NCBI GenBank assembly: GCA_947176505.1
Contig: CAMWQW010000023.1
Location: 1 to 64,000, forward strand
DNA from: an uncultured Lachnospiraceae bacterium
GTDB lineage: Bacteria; Bacillota; Clostridia; Lachnospirales; Lachnospiraceae
Direction of reading: 5' to 3'
Length of the DNA stretch: 64,000 bases
The notes beneath the pieces were generated by a model. It was given only the letters and a program-made list of their open reading frames with translations. It made no database searches and had not been told where the DNA came from. This document shows positions 1-6,847 of the stretch, piece by piece (position 1 is the first letter of the stretch; the number at the start of each line of letters is the position of its first letter). The position numbers were made by a program, and so were the translations under genes.

Positions 1-96
1 TTTATATGTATCTTAACACTTTGTAGGTGTTAATGCAATACCCTAAAGAAAATTTAAGAATTTATAAAAAGATAGGGGGATTCCGTATTAGTCGGC

Positions 97-134
97 ATTG
101 TGGGAAAATCCAAAAGTTTTGATTTTCCCACAAT
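97..134. repeat. Perfect 14-bp inverted repeat
   Basis: Arms 97-110 and 121-134 are perfectly complementary, and the 10-base loop is itself nearly self-complementary (AAAA/TTTT). It lies just before the point where element A becomes homologous to element C. It could be a terminator, a replication or packaging hairpin, or a rearrangement scar. No T-run follows, so a terminator is only one option. Confidence 0.55.
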
Positions 135-221
135 ACTTGTCTTTTGGTCTTTGGTTCGGAATAGTGTGGTTCTGGCGGTCTATCTCTTGTTTTCGTTTGC
201 TTGCTTCTTTACCGTACATGA

Positions 222-535
222 GCCTTATTGTGCAGGATGATTCTAATCGCTCCCGCTGCTCTTCTCATCCCCTTTGGGAAAAGTTTGTCGGTATGGTTGG
301 CAAACTGCGTATATACGTGGAAACTGTAGATAAAACAATCGAAGAAAAGAAACGTTGGCTGATCCGGCAGTGCCTTCCGACTATCGCCGGAGTCATCATT
401 GCCGACGGTGGCAGTTTTGATATCATCACACAGCACTTCGATGATGCCGTGTCACGGATGAGCAGCAGTCTCAGACATCTTGTTGCTGAAAAGAATCCTG
501 ACTGGTCGTATGATTATGATTCTGTGCTGACGTAG
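222..535 (+). pseudogene. Phage replication initiator (Rep), C-terminal remnant
   Basis: From base 222 onward the sequence matches, almost base for base, the last third of the intact rep gene of element C (6081-6394). The offset is a constant 5859 bases. Only about 104 C-terminal residues remain, and the FDLAVDD and VYDK catalytic-region motifs of the intact copy are missing. An open frame continues upstream to base 98, but those residues (rich in W, F and L) have no counterpart in the intact protein. The 5' end was therefore lost by deletion or recombination at about base 222. This is a non-functional fragment of a Rep_trans-type (PF02486-like) filamentous phage initiator and marks the left part of element A. 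The near identity to element C suggests a closely related phage integrated at the same locus. Confidence 0.85.
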
Positions 536-707
536 ATTTGGCGAATATGTACAATCTGAATCTTACTTTTGGTTCTAATCCATCCGGATGCAGCGTCATC
601 TGATTGTGCATATCTGACAAAAACATACAGCCTTTGCTATTATCGACAAGTTATGCTACGCTTGTCTTGTTGTCATACCCAATCCGGCAACGGAAAGGGG
701 GTGCATC

Positions 708-809
708 ATGTTATCAGATTTCCTAACGTCCGTTACGGTTGCTGTTGTGGGTGGTGTGATCTGTCATTACATCATCAAATGGTTAGACAGTGACAGGCAT
801 GACAACTAG
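708..809 (+). CDS. Small hydrophobic peptide, element A copy (33 aa)
   Basis: A strong ribosome binding site (GGAAAGGGGG) precedes this ATG. The product has a short polar head, one membrane-spanning stretch (about residues 6-24, VTVAVVGGVICHYII) and a charged tail beginning KWLDS. Element C encodes a 32-residue homologue at 6569, and the shared core GGVICHYIIKWLDS shows protein-level conservation even though the N-termini differ. Peptides of this shape are common on Firmicutes mobile elements and resemble Fst- or Ldr-like type I toxins in size and topology. I recognise no exact family, so a toxin role is inference. A hairpin terminator follows at 840. In element A the peptide survives although rep and integrase are broken, which fits a selfish maintenance role. 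Confidence 0.6.
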   Translation: MLSDFLTSVTVAVVGGVICHYIIKWLDSDRHDN

Positions 810-839
810 CCTCGGACTGGTTCCCCGTAAAGGAACAAG

Positions 840-874
840 AAACCCTCAGAGTAGCCGCTCCGAGGGTTTCGTTT
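840..874 (+). terminator. Rho-independent terminator after small peptide (A)
   Basis: Arms AAACCCTC (840-847) and GAGGGTTT (862-869) form an 8-bp stem followed by CGTTTT. A further pairing, CCTCGG/CCGAGG, encloses the whole segment from about 810, so the 3' UTR may fold as one structure. Confidence 0.6.
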
Positions 875-922
875 TGGTGTTCACATTATCAGATACACCT
901 TGACATCCGTTTTGTCTGACGA

Positions 923-989
923 CATTATAGCATATGCAGAAACTGATTGCAAGATACATTAAAATAGTCCCGTGTTTTGCCGATTTCGG
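923..989. repeat. 67-bp conserved non-coding block shared by elements A and C
   Basis: This block is identical to 6780-6846 except for one base (G/A near its right end), while flanking sequence diverges. It runs from CATTATAGC to GATTTCGG and has no reading frame. Conservation without coding suggests a phage regulatory or replication site, such as an origin or packaging element. To its right, to about 1320, there is only A/T-rich sequence, an (AGATA)4 run at about 1201-1220 and hairpins. I see no gene there. Confidence 0.6.
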
Positions 990-1236
990 ATAGCAAGTGA
1001 GTTTGCCCTTAGGCTTTCCCTTGTATTATATCCTTTTCTCAAACAATCCAACGGATTGTTTTTGTTACGAACACTCATAAGGGCAAAAATAAGGGAAAGA
1101 AAAATCTGTAACAAATTATAGCACAAAATAAATTAAGCAGAAAGAACTGATTGAAATGTTTTCTTAATTTCTCCGAAAATACAATTAGCAAAGAAAGGAC
1201 AGATAAGATAAGATAAGATATGAGATTTATATATGC

Positions 1237-1260
1237 AATCCATCGGATTTCCGATGGATT
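1237..1260. repeat. 24-bp near-perfect palindrome
   Basis: AATCCATCGGA and TCCGATGGATT flank a two-base centre. A similar AATCC/GGATT hairpin lies at about 1046-1060. It sits in the gene-free stretch 875-1326 between the phage remnant and the KilA-N fragment. Function unknown: possible terminator or rearrangement junction. Confidence 0.5.
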
Positions 1261-1326
1261 TATTGGCACTTGACGGTAACTTGCAGATGTGGGTTGATGC
1301 AGAGGACAGCCTTAAACTGTGGTAAT

Positions 1327-1356
1327 TTTAATTCCCCCGAATTCGGGGGAATTAAA
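1327..1356 (-). terminator. 30-bp perfect palindrome, likely terminator of KilA-N gene
   Basis: TTTAATTCCCCCGAA is followed directly by its exact complement, immediately after the end of the minus-strand KilA-N fragment at 1357. The stable GC core with A/T ends fits a bidirectional terminator. Confidence 0.65.
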
Positions 1357-2060
1357 TCATTTCAAGACCTTTGTAGTCTGCTCTTCCAAAATAGACATCT
1401 GATGTATGGCAATTTTATTGAGTTTTATTAAGCGTTCTTTCTGGTTCAGCCCATCTTCAATCAGCACTGCATTGATGTTTTCCATGTTTGATAGGCATAT
1501 CAATTCATTTATACTTGCATAATCTCGGATATTGCCTTTTTTATCCGGGTTCTTATCCCGCCATTGTTTAGCTGTCATGCCAAATAATGCATATTCAGCA
1601 CATCAGCCTCTGACGCATATATGACTGAAGTTTGCTGTGGTGTAAGTTCCGGCGGAATAAGATTAACCTTAATGGCATCCGTATGTATCCTGTAGTTAAT
1701 TTTTGCCAATTCCCTCTTAGCGTTCCATCCAAGTAAAGCCTGTTCTTCTTTCTTTAACCGCTCAAATTCCTTGATAAGGTATAATTTGAATTGCGGAGAT
1801 ACCCATTGCTTAACCGACATAATAAAGCGGTTTAATCCTGCCTCCAGCATGATTTCTTCATAGGCGGAAGTATTGAAATCTGCATTATACATTTCTTCCC
1901 ATATGCCAAGAAATTCTATTGTGTTCTTATTGCGTAACCATTTTTCTATCAGGGCAGGTCAGTTGTCAATTTTCCTTATCAAATCGGTTAATGAGATATA
2001 ATCATCTTCTTCAATCTGTAAGACTTGTATTTCCGTTCCGTCAACATTTAGTTTTCCCAT
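1357..2060 (-). pseudogene. KilA-N domain DNA-binding protein, multiply disrupted
   Basis: Read from ATG 2060 (ribosome site AAAGGAATC), the gene encodes MGKLNVDGTEIQVL and then stops at TGA 1959-1961 after 33 codons. The same frame resumes with PALIEKWLRNKNTIEFLGIWE, typical of KilA-N proteins. It continues through QFKLYLIKEFERLKKEEQ and LGWNAKRELAKINY, then shifts frame near 1575 into MTAKQWRDKNPDKKGNIRDYA. About 35 residues usual between KQW and the QFKLYL block (the IAFEFASWI part) are absent. Hence there is one nonsense codon, one internal deletion and one frameshift. KilA-N proteins are phage- or plasmid-borne predicted DNA-binding proteins. It lies downstream of the NUDIX gene in the same orientation. 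The 5' 33 codons, with the same stop, recur at 60184-60285. Confidence 0.85.
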
Positions 2061-2073
2061 AAGAAGATTCCTT

Positions 2074-2523
2074 TCATTTAATAATCACATTCCATTTACC
2101 GTTTTCAATTACATATTGAAATTCCGTTAAATTATCATCTTCCATCACTCGAAGAAGTGGCAATAAGTCATTTACGGTGTTCATCTTTGGCAGTTCTGAC
2201 TTTTTTACCCAAATCATTTCTCCCTCTTCTGATGATGTTACTTCTCCGAAAAATTCGTCTGTATGAAATAAAAATACAATGTACCGCCCATTCTCAATGG
2301 GAAATTGCTTGATTCCACATAATCTTGGATTCTGAATATCAAGTCCCGTTTCCTCTTTCATTTCCCGAATGACAGCATCTATTATAGATTCATTTTTTTC
2401 AATATGTCCTCCGGGCAAAGTCAAACCTTTCCAATCATCTTTTAATCTGTTTTGTAGAAGATAATTATCATTTTGATGAATCAGGCATAAAACCGTTAAT
2501 TCGACATTTTCTGTTCTCTGCAC
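2074..2523 (-). CDS. NUDIX hydrolase, copy 1
   Basis: The 149-residue protein carries a recognisable Nudix box at about residues 38-60 (GGHIEKNESIIDAV...REMKEETGL), with the catalytic REXXEE core as REMKEE. Families of this size hydrolyse nucleoside diphosphates linked to another moiety, such as oxidised or modified nucleotides. The exact substrate cannot be read here, and the opening TVLCLIHQNDNYLL is typical of 8-oxo-dGTP diphosphatase-like members. The start is GTG with ribosome site GGAGGG inside the end of the HAD gene, so the two were translationally coupled. A second copy at 60299-60748 differs by only two residues. It appears intact, unlike both of its neighbours. Confidence 0.88.
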   Translation of the reverse strand: MQRTENVELTVLCLIHQNDNYLLQNRLKDDWKGLTLPGGHIEKNESIIDAVIREMKEETGLDIQNPRLCGIKQFPIENGRYIVFLFHTDEFFGEVTSSEEGEMIWVKKSELPKMNTVNDLLPLLRVMEDDNLTEFQYVIENGKWNVIIK

Positions 2524-2526
2524 ACG

Positions 2527-3091
2527 CTATCCCTCCATGTACCGCTCTATTTCATTCCAAGTCTTTACCGTCAAGATATTTGTATCTTCTGTGTAAGGCA
2601 GATCAATCGCCCCTATGTACCATATCGGCAAAAAACCTGCATTCAAGGCGCCTTTTACATCGCATTCATACTGGTCTCCGATATACCAGACTTCATCCGG
2701 CTCTAATCCAGCTTTTTCCAAAGCCAAATCGAATATTCTTTTGTTTGGCTTGCAGAAAATATAATCGCTTGAGGTAATGATAAATTCAAAAGCATTTTCC
2801 GGAAGCAGTCTGTTGATACGTTCTGCAACCGCAGAAGAAGCATAAGAAATATTGCTGATTACGCCTGTGCGGATACCTTTGTTTTTCAAATATCCTAAAA
2901 AATCTTTGATACCCTCTGTCGGCACTCCCGGAGCAGCAGCATTCCAGAATACGGTATCAATTTCAGAGTTGCTTAATGAAATCTCTATTCCCTGCGATTC
3001 ATAAAGATAAGGCGTAAACATTGTATTGGGTATTTCTATCTAAAATAAGTGTCTGACCATAATCAAACAATATCATTTTGGGTATTTTCAT
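2527..3091 (-). pseudogene. HAD-family hydrolase, frameshifted with internal deletion
   Basis: A good ribosome site (GGAGG) precedes ATG 3091, which opens MKIPKMILFDYGQTLILD containing the HAD nucleophile motif (FDYGQT). That frame ends after about 30 codons. The remainder (GIRTGVISNISYASS, SSDYIFCKPNKRIFDLAL, VWYIGDQYECDVKGAL) lies in another frame from about 3021 and supplies motifs II, III and IV. Part of the cap region normally present after motif I is missing. Because motif I and the rest are in different frames, no active enzyme is expected. The internal ATG at 3021 could yield a 164-residue fragment without the nucleophile. The last third recurs as a remnant at 60752-60856. Confidence 0.8.
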
Positions 3092-3296
3092 GTAACTTAC
3101 CTCCACATTCAAAATATCCCTCTTGTATCAGTAATTCCAATACAAGTGCCTCTCGTTCCAACATTACCTGAGTGAAATCATCCAGTATCGTTTTCCCGTT
3201 TACATCTATCGCAAGTTGCGGCTTCAGGAATTCAAGTGTAAATCCTTCGTCCGCTTCATACTTGTCCAAATTTTGTTGTTCTATATTCTCTTTCAC
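3063..3296 (-). CDS. Unrecognised 77-aa protein, probably a truncated gene end
   Basis: A GTG-initiated frame of 77 codons overlaps the start of the HAD gene (ATG 3091) by 29 bases, the usual spacing of coupled genes. The sequence is acidic at the N-terminus and then helical (FTQVMLEREALVLELLIQEG). I do not recognise the family. No convincing ribosome site lies before the GTG. Integrase debris of the phage begins only about 70 bases upstream, so this is probably the 3' end of a longer gene cut by the recombination that built element A. Confidence 0.4.
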   Translation of the reverse strand: MKENIEQQNLDKYEADEGFTLEFLKPQLAIDVNGKTILDDFTQVMLEREALVLELLIQEGYFECGGKLHENTQNDIV

Positions 3297-3367
3297 GCAA
3301 CACAGGAAATAAAAATTATTCTGTATAAAGATATCCTCTTTTGTACCTTTCTAAATGCGATGAACCT

Positions 3368-3688
3368 GCCCATCATGATAACTGTGGTTATGCCAGTCCT
3401 TATCTTGCCTATGACGGAAAAGATACGATACTTATCTGTTCCCTTGACCGGACACTTCGAAGGCTGTGCAGCTATTGCGAGGTGAAGTATTTCAACACGC
3501 ATATGATCCGCAAGACATTTGTAACGATGCTGCACGCTTCAGGGATGCCGACGCGGTATATCAGCGACCTGCTGGGTCACTCCGAGATGGTGACCACAGA
3601 ACGCAACTATATCCTTACCTATAAGGATAATTATAACGCCCTGCTCGGTTACATGCATAAGGGGCTTGATTTCAAGCTGAAGCAATAA
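3368..3688 (+). pseudogene. Tyrosine recombinase (integrase), C-terminal remnant
   Basis: From base 3368 the sequence parallels the last third of the intact integrase (13108-13428, constant offset 9740) with a few substitutions. It retains the HxxR (HMIRKTF), LLGHSE and NY motifs but lacks the N-terminal arm-binding and core regions and the first catalytic arginine. It ends LKQ-stop, whereas the intact copy ends with a ribosome site for a further small gene. That small gene is absent here. Together with the Rep fragment at 222 this brackets element A as an internally gutted inovirus prophage. Confidence 0.88.
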
Positions 3689-3730
3689 ATAACGCTCGTA
3701 ACTAATCATTTGTAACTGTAAACAAAAAAA

Positions 3731-3752
3731 TACCCAGAAAGGCTTCTGGGTA
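3731..3752 (-). terminator. Terminator hairpin beside att1
   Basis: TACCCAGAA/TTCTGGGTA (9-bp stem, 4-base loop) is flanked by an A-run that is a T-run on the minus strand. It is identical to the hairpin at 13642, just downstream of the tRNA-Gly 3' end. Each phage thus brings a terminator that would follow the regenerated tRNA. Confidence 0.75.
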
Positions 3753-3763
3753 TCGTTTAGACC

Positions 3764-3785
3764 AGAGCGCGAGACGTGACTCGAA
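3764..3785 (-). repeat. Attachment site att1 (tRNA-Gly 3' end copy)
   Basis: The 22 bases equal the 3' end of the tRNA-Gly gene at 13675-13696 with one mismatch (T for G at 3777). Similarity continues for a further three C bases. It is the right boundary of element A and the left boundary of element B. Confidence 0.85.
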
Positions 3786-3848
3786 CCCCATCTTGATTCA
3801 AAAAACCAGAAGAAAGGAGCGTTCCAGTGCGTTCCGATTACACTGTAA

Positions 3849-4166
3849 TTAAAATTTATCAGCAACTTCCAATAACTCCATAATTCGCAGACGCTTATCT
3901 GGCGGAGCGTTTAAATAAATTTCTTTCATCCGGTTTGGTATGTTTTCTACGGACTCTTCTCCCTTTATCAGATAATTCAAATCTATTCCTAAAATATCAC
4001 TCACAATAATAAGGTTTTCAATAGACAGTCCGGCATTTCCACGCTCTACCCCGCCATAGTGTTTTACAGAAACATTCAATTTTTCTGCAAGCTGTTCCTG
4101 TGTCATGTGCAATAGCTTTCTCTGTTTTTTCATCCGTTTTCCCATTGCAATTTTATAATCTTCCAT
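3849..4166 (-). CDS. XRE-family transcriptional regulator (element B)
   Basis: The 105-residue protein has an N-terminal Cro/C1 helix-turn-helix at about residues 10-62 (MTQEQLAEKLNVSVKHYGGVERG, SIENLIIVSDIL). A short helical tail follows (MKEIYLNAPPDKRLRIMELLE), typical of small XRE repressors. ATG 4166 is preferred over ATG 4172 because AAAGG lies seven bases before it. It is divergent from a methyltransferase gene with a 177-base spacer holding palindromes, an arrangement typical of autoregulated phage or island repressors. It is one of only two genes between att1 and att2, so it probably controls the neighbouring methyltransferase or element B itself. The target is inferred. Confidence 0.85.
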   Translation of the reverse strand: MEDYKIAMGKRMKKQRKLLHMTQEQLAEKLNVSVKHYGGVERGNAGLSIENLIIVSDILGIDLNYLIKGEESVENIPNRMKEIYLNAPPDKRLRIMELLEVADKF

Positions 4167-4186
4167 TTCCATACCTTTCTATTACT

Positions 4187-4241
4187 CTATAGGTATAGTC
4201 TATTATTACCTGTTACTTCTTAAAACCAAGTTATTGGTAAT
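4187..4241. promoter_or_regulatory. Candidate XRE operator region
   Basis: CTATA-gg-TATAG (4187-4198) is a palindrome, and ATTACC (4205-4210) with GGTAAT (4236-4241) forms a wider inverted repeat. Both lie between the divergent XRE and methyltransferase genes. On the minus strand TTGGTT and TAATAG are spaced about 18 bases, a plausible promoter for the regulator. Confidence 0.45.
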
Positions 4242-4343
4242 GCTTTAGTTGTATTTTATAACCTTATATGTTATATTTTAGATGTATTCGAATAATAGAG
4301 AAATCTGAAAATATTTACGATACATAATAAAGGAGTTGTTTGG

Positions 4344-4970
4344 ATGTTTACAAGATGGAAAAGGTATCTACAGTTTAGCATACAATATTTTTTATTTGAA
4401 AGACCTAAGGGTTTAGATTTTACAATGCGCAATAAGTCTTTATTAAAAAAAAGCGACGGTCTATATCATGGCTATAGCAGGACAACAGAAAAACATACCA
4501 AAGCGATTTTTGACAGCCTTATTCTTAACGGGGAAGATAAACTGTTGGATATTGGATGCGGAAAAGGAGCGGTTCTTAGGACTGCTGCTGAATATCCTTT
4601 TCAAGAAATAGCCGGAATTGATATAGATGCAAATCTTATTGATATTGCAGTCAGAAACTTTCAAATACTTGGAATAGAGGACAGGGTATCTTGCATGAGA
4701 ATTAGCGCAACAAAATTTAAGGAATATAACAAATATAATATATTTTTTATGTTCAACCCTTTTGCTGGTCCGGTTATGGAAAAAGTAGTTGATGAATTGC
4801 TGAAAGTTTCTGAAAAAAAGGCAATCACGATTATATACCATAATCCGGTATATTTGGAACTTTTTAGGCAAAAGGGAGAGGTAACGGTCTTAAAACAGCT
4901 TTATGATAAAACAAAAAATTATTATACTTGTATTTTTACGGTAAAGCCGATGCAAAAAACAGCATCCTGA
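4344..4970 (+). CDS. Class I SAM-dependent methyltransferase (element B)
   Basis: The 208-residue protein has the SAM-binding motif I LLDIGCGKGAVL (about residues 66-77) followed by an acidic strand end GIDIDANLI (motif II) and the later FFMFNPFAG. This places it in the Rossmann-fold class I methyltransferases. The N-terminus (MFTRWKRYLQFSIQYFLFE) is hydrophobic and basic. The (D/N)PP(Y/F) motif of DNA adenine or N4-cytosine methylases is not seen, as NPF is followed by AG. A small-molecule, lipid or protein substrate is therefore more likely than DNA. It has a clear ribosome site (AAAGGAG) and its own hairpin terminator. It is cargo between att1 and att2, divergent from the XRE gene. The substrate is unknown. 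Confidence 0.82.
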   Translation: MFTRWKRYLQFSIQYFLFERPKGLDFTMRNKSLLKKSDGLYHGYSRTTEKHTKAIFDSLILNGEDKLLDIGCGKGAVLRTAAEYPFQEIAGIDIDANLIDIAVRNFQILGIEDRVSCMRISATKFKEYNKYNIFFMFNPFAGPVMEKVVDELLKVSEKKAITIIYHNPVYLELFRQKGEVTVLKQLYDKTKNYYTCIFTVKPMQKTAS

Positions 4971-4989
4971 AACAATTCGATTGTTTCAG
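4967..4989 (+). terminator. Terminator after methyltransferase
   Basis: CTGAAACAAT/ATTGTTTCAG forms a 10-bp stem with loop TCG that overlaps the stop codon. No long T-run follows. The rest of 4990-5110 holds nothing recognisable. Confidence 0.6.
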
Positions 4990-5118
4990 AAGCATCCTTA
5001 TTAATTGTAAATATTTAAATAGCAGACACAAGAAAGCATTGAACGTGCATTAAGCCTTTAAAGTATTGGCGTTAAAAGTGTAATCATGTGTAATCAAACT
5101 TTTTTAAACAAAAAAATC

Positions 5119-5144
5119 GGGAAGTCTTTTATTTAAGGCTTCCC
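5119..5144 (-). terminator. Hairpin beside att2 (element B right end)
   Basis: GGGAAG/CTTCCC brackets an A/T loop, with a poly-A run on its left that is a T-run on the minus strand. It differs in sequence from the hairpins beside att1 and att3. Element B therefore carried its own terminator for the tRNA it once adjoined. Confidence 0.55.
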
Positions 5145-5156
5145 AACTCTTAATTA

Positions 5157-5178
5157 AGAGCGCGAGACGGGACTCGAA
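5157..5178 (-). repeat. Attachment site att2 (tRNA-Gly 3' end copy)
   Basis: The 22 bases are identical to tRNA-Gly positions 13675-13696. It is the boundary between element B and the intact prophage C. Beyond it, the sequence departs from the tRNA after one further base. Confidence 0.9.
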
Positions 5179-5269
5179 TGATTCTCTCTCGTTTCCGGAT
5201 AATTATTAGTCAATTTGCAATCTGTAGAAGCAAATTTTCTGACAATTTGCATCTGGTCGGGAAGGAAAA

Positions 5270-5296
5270 TACCCCCGGTACAGTAATACGGGGGTA
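5270..5296. repeat. 8-bp hairpin upstream of rep
   Basis: TACCCCCG (5270-5277) pairs with CGGGGGTA (5289-5296) across an 11-base loop. It is 19 bases upstream of the rep start. It may be part of the Rep nicking origin or a transcriptional regulator, and the sequence alone does not decide. Confidence 0.5.
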
Positions 5297-5314
5297 CTAA
5301 ATACAAGGTGCTCT

Positions 5315-6394
5315 ATGTACGGAAATTCTGAAAATTTAGACAATTCTTTGACGGCTTCCATCGACTGGATAGCTTTTACTTCTACCCTTATCCCTAATGT
5401 GGCTGAAATGATCTCTTTCCTCGGATATTCTGCAGATGATTTTCTCATGCTTTCCCGGGGTGCAAACGGCTATAAGAGAATGCACCGTCTGGAAAGTTCG
5501 CCGGTCACTATCCTGTCGGACGGCAATGAAGATATGGGAATACATGTTGTCATTGGCGGTTCTGCCATTCCTGACCTTCTCAGCCATTTCAAGAATACAA
5601 TAACATATGATACTCCTTTCGGTGATGACGCCGTATGCCTTAGTGACTTTGATAACAGTATCATGATTGAATTTTTGCAGCAGATAAAGCGGATTGGCTG
5701 GCTCACCCGTTTTGACCTTGCTGTAGATGACCACGGTGCACGGTTCTTTACTGTTGACGATGTGCGCGGATTCCTTGACCGCCGGGATGTAGTCAGTAAA
5801 TTCCGTACGTACCGCGACGTTCATGAATCAACGTTTGCTAATGAAGACACCGGACATACTATTTATTTCGGCAGCCGTCAGAGCGAGGTCATGCTCCGGG
5901 TATACGATAAGCAGCTTCAGCAGAACCAGCGTGCAGCTTCTCCGGAAGATATGATTGCAGAACCGTGGGTACGCTGGGAAATCGAACTTAAGAATGACCG
6001 TGCAAATATCGCTGCTGATTTTCTGATCCAGCGCAAGGGACTCGGCGAGATCATCATGGAGATATTAAATAATTACGTGCGCCTTATTGTGCAGGATGAT
6101 TCTAATCGCTCCCGATGCTCTTCTCATCCCCTTTGGGAAAAGTTTGTCGGTATGGTTGGCAAACTGCGTATATACGTGGAAACTGTAGATAAAACAATCG
6201 AAGAAAAGAAACGTTGGCTGATCCGGCAGTGCCTTCCGACTATCGCCGGAGTCATCATTGCCGACGGTGGCAGTTTTGATATCATCACACAGCACTTCGA
6301 TGATGCCGTGTCACGGATGAGCAGCAGTCTCAGACATCTTGTTGCTGAAAAGAATCCTGACTGGTCGTATGATTATGATTCTGTGCTGACGTAG
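5315..6394 (+). CDS. Replication initiation protein (Rep_trans-like) of filamentous phage
   Basis: This 359-residue protein matches the replication initiation factor family (PF02486 type) used by rolling-circle plasmids and inoviruses. Visible motifs are RFDLAVDDHG (about residues 132-141), IYFGSRQSEVMLRVYDKQ with a candidate nicking tyrosine at about 197, and VRWEIELKNDRA. The family nicks one strand at the double-strand origin, attaches covalently through tyrosine and starts rolling-circle synthesis. The start ATG has a modest ribosome site (AAGGTG). It is the first gene after att2. Its final third is nearly identical to the remnant at 222-535. The long C-terminal helical region (VETVDKTIEEKKRWLIRQ) probably mediates multimerisation or helicase contact, which is inference. 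Confidence 0.88.
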   Translation: MYGNSENLDNSLTASIDWIAFTSTLIPNVAEMISFLGYSADDFLMLSRGANGYKRMHRLESSPVTILSDGNEDMGIHVVIGGSAIPDLLSHFKNTITYDTPFGDDAVCLSDFDNSIMIEFLQQIKRIGWLTRFDLAVDDHGARFFTVDDVRGFLDRRDVVSKFRTYRDVHESTFANEDTGHTIYFGSRQSEVMLRVYDKQLQQNQRAASPEDMIAEPWVRWEIELKNDRANIAADFLIQRKGLGEIIMEILNNYVRLIVQDDSNRSRCSSHPLWEKFVGMVGKLRIYVETVDKTIEEKKRWLIRQCLPTIAGVIIADGGSFDIITQHFDDAVSRMSSSLRHLVAEKNPDWSYDYDSVLT

Positions 6395-6502
6395 ATTTGG
6401 CGAATATGTACAATCTGAATCTTACTTTTGGTTCTAATCCATCCGGATGCAGCGTCATCTGATTGTGCATATCTGACAAAAACATACAGCCTTTGCTATT
6501 AT

Positions 6503-6531
6503 CGACAAGTTATGCTATGCTTGTCTTGTTG
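6503..6531 (+). promoter_or_regulatory. Putative promoter of small peptide gene
   Basis: TTGCTA and TATGCT are separated by 17 bases in the conserved stretch between rep and the small peptide. The element A copy has TACGCT in the -10 position. Match to consensus is four of six at each box. Confidence 0.4.
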
Positions 6532-6568
6532 TCATACCCAATCCGGCAACGGAAAGGGGGTGAGTTAA

Positions 6569-6667
6569 TTGCATGATGCGATTGTGTCTGTTTTTGTCAC
6601 TGTCATGGGTGGTGTGATTTGCCATTACATCATCAAATGGCTGGATAGTGGCAAAGGTGGCAACTAG
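6569..6667 (+). CDS. Small hydrophobic peptide, element C copy (32 aa)
   Basis: The TTG start is chosen because AAAGGGGGTG lies 6-8 bases upstream and the frame then matches the element A peptide. The product begins MHDAIVSVFVTVMGGVICHY and continues IIKWLDSGKGGN. It has one transmembrane helix (residues 5-23) and a charged tail. The first dozen residues differ from the A copy while GGVICHYIIKWLDS is invariant, so the C-terminal half is under selection. A stable terminator follows at 6700. The features recall type I toxins of Gram-positive mobile elements (short, membrane-inserted, W then charged tail). A minor virion or membrane role is an alternative. No antitoxin RNA can be proved from sequence. 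Confidence 0.6.
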   Translation: MHDAIVSVFVTVMGGVICHYIIKWLDSGKGGN

Positions 6668-6699
6668 CCTCGGTCTGGTCCCGCCGTAATGGGAATAGA

Positions 6700-6727
6700 A
6701 TACCCCAGAGCTGACCCTCTGGGGTAT
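6700..6727 (+). terminator. Rho-independent terminator after small peptide (C)
   Basis: ATACCCCAGAG (6700-6710) pairs with CTCTGGGGTAT (6717-6727) in an 11-bp stem with a 6-base loop, followed by TTGTTT. Its sequence differs from the element A terminator though its position is the same. Confidence 0.75.
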
Positions 6728-6779
6728 TTGTTTGGTGAGTCATTTTGCATGATTTCACTGTATCTGTTTTGCCTAATGG

Positions 6780-6846
6780 CATTATAGCATATGCAGAAAC
6801 TGATTGCAAGATACATTAAAATAGTCCCGTGTTTTACCGATTTCGG
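6780..6846. repeat. 67-bp conserved non-coding block (C copy)
   Basis: One mismatch to 923-989. It ends at the stop codon of the RHH gene. Conservation between two otherwise diverging phage segments points to a cis-acting phage site. Confidence 0.6.
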
Positions 6847-6847
6847 T

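Noticed and set aside
3786..5156. Restriction-modification system in element B
   Set aside because: No restriction enzyme is present and the methyltransferase lacks a clear DNA-methylase (D/N)PP(Y/F) motif.
5336..5824. Minus-strand 162-codon frame inside rep
   Set aside because: Shadow of the rep gene, no ribosome site, and no independent conservation.
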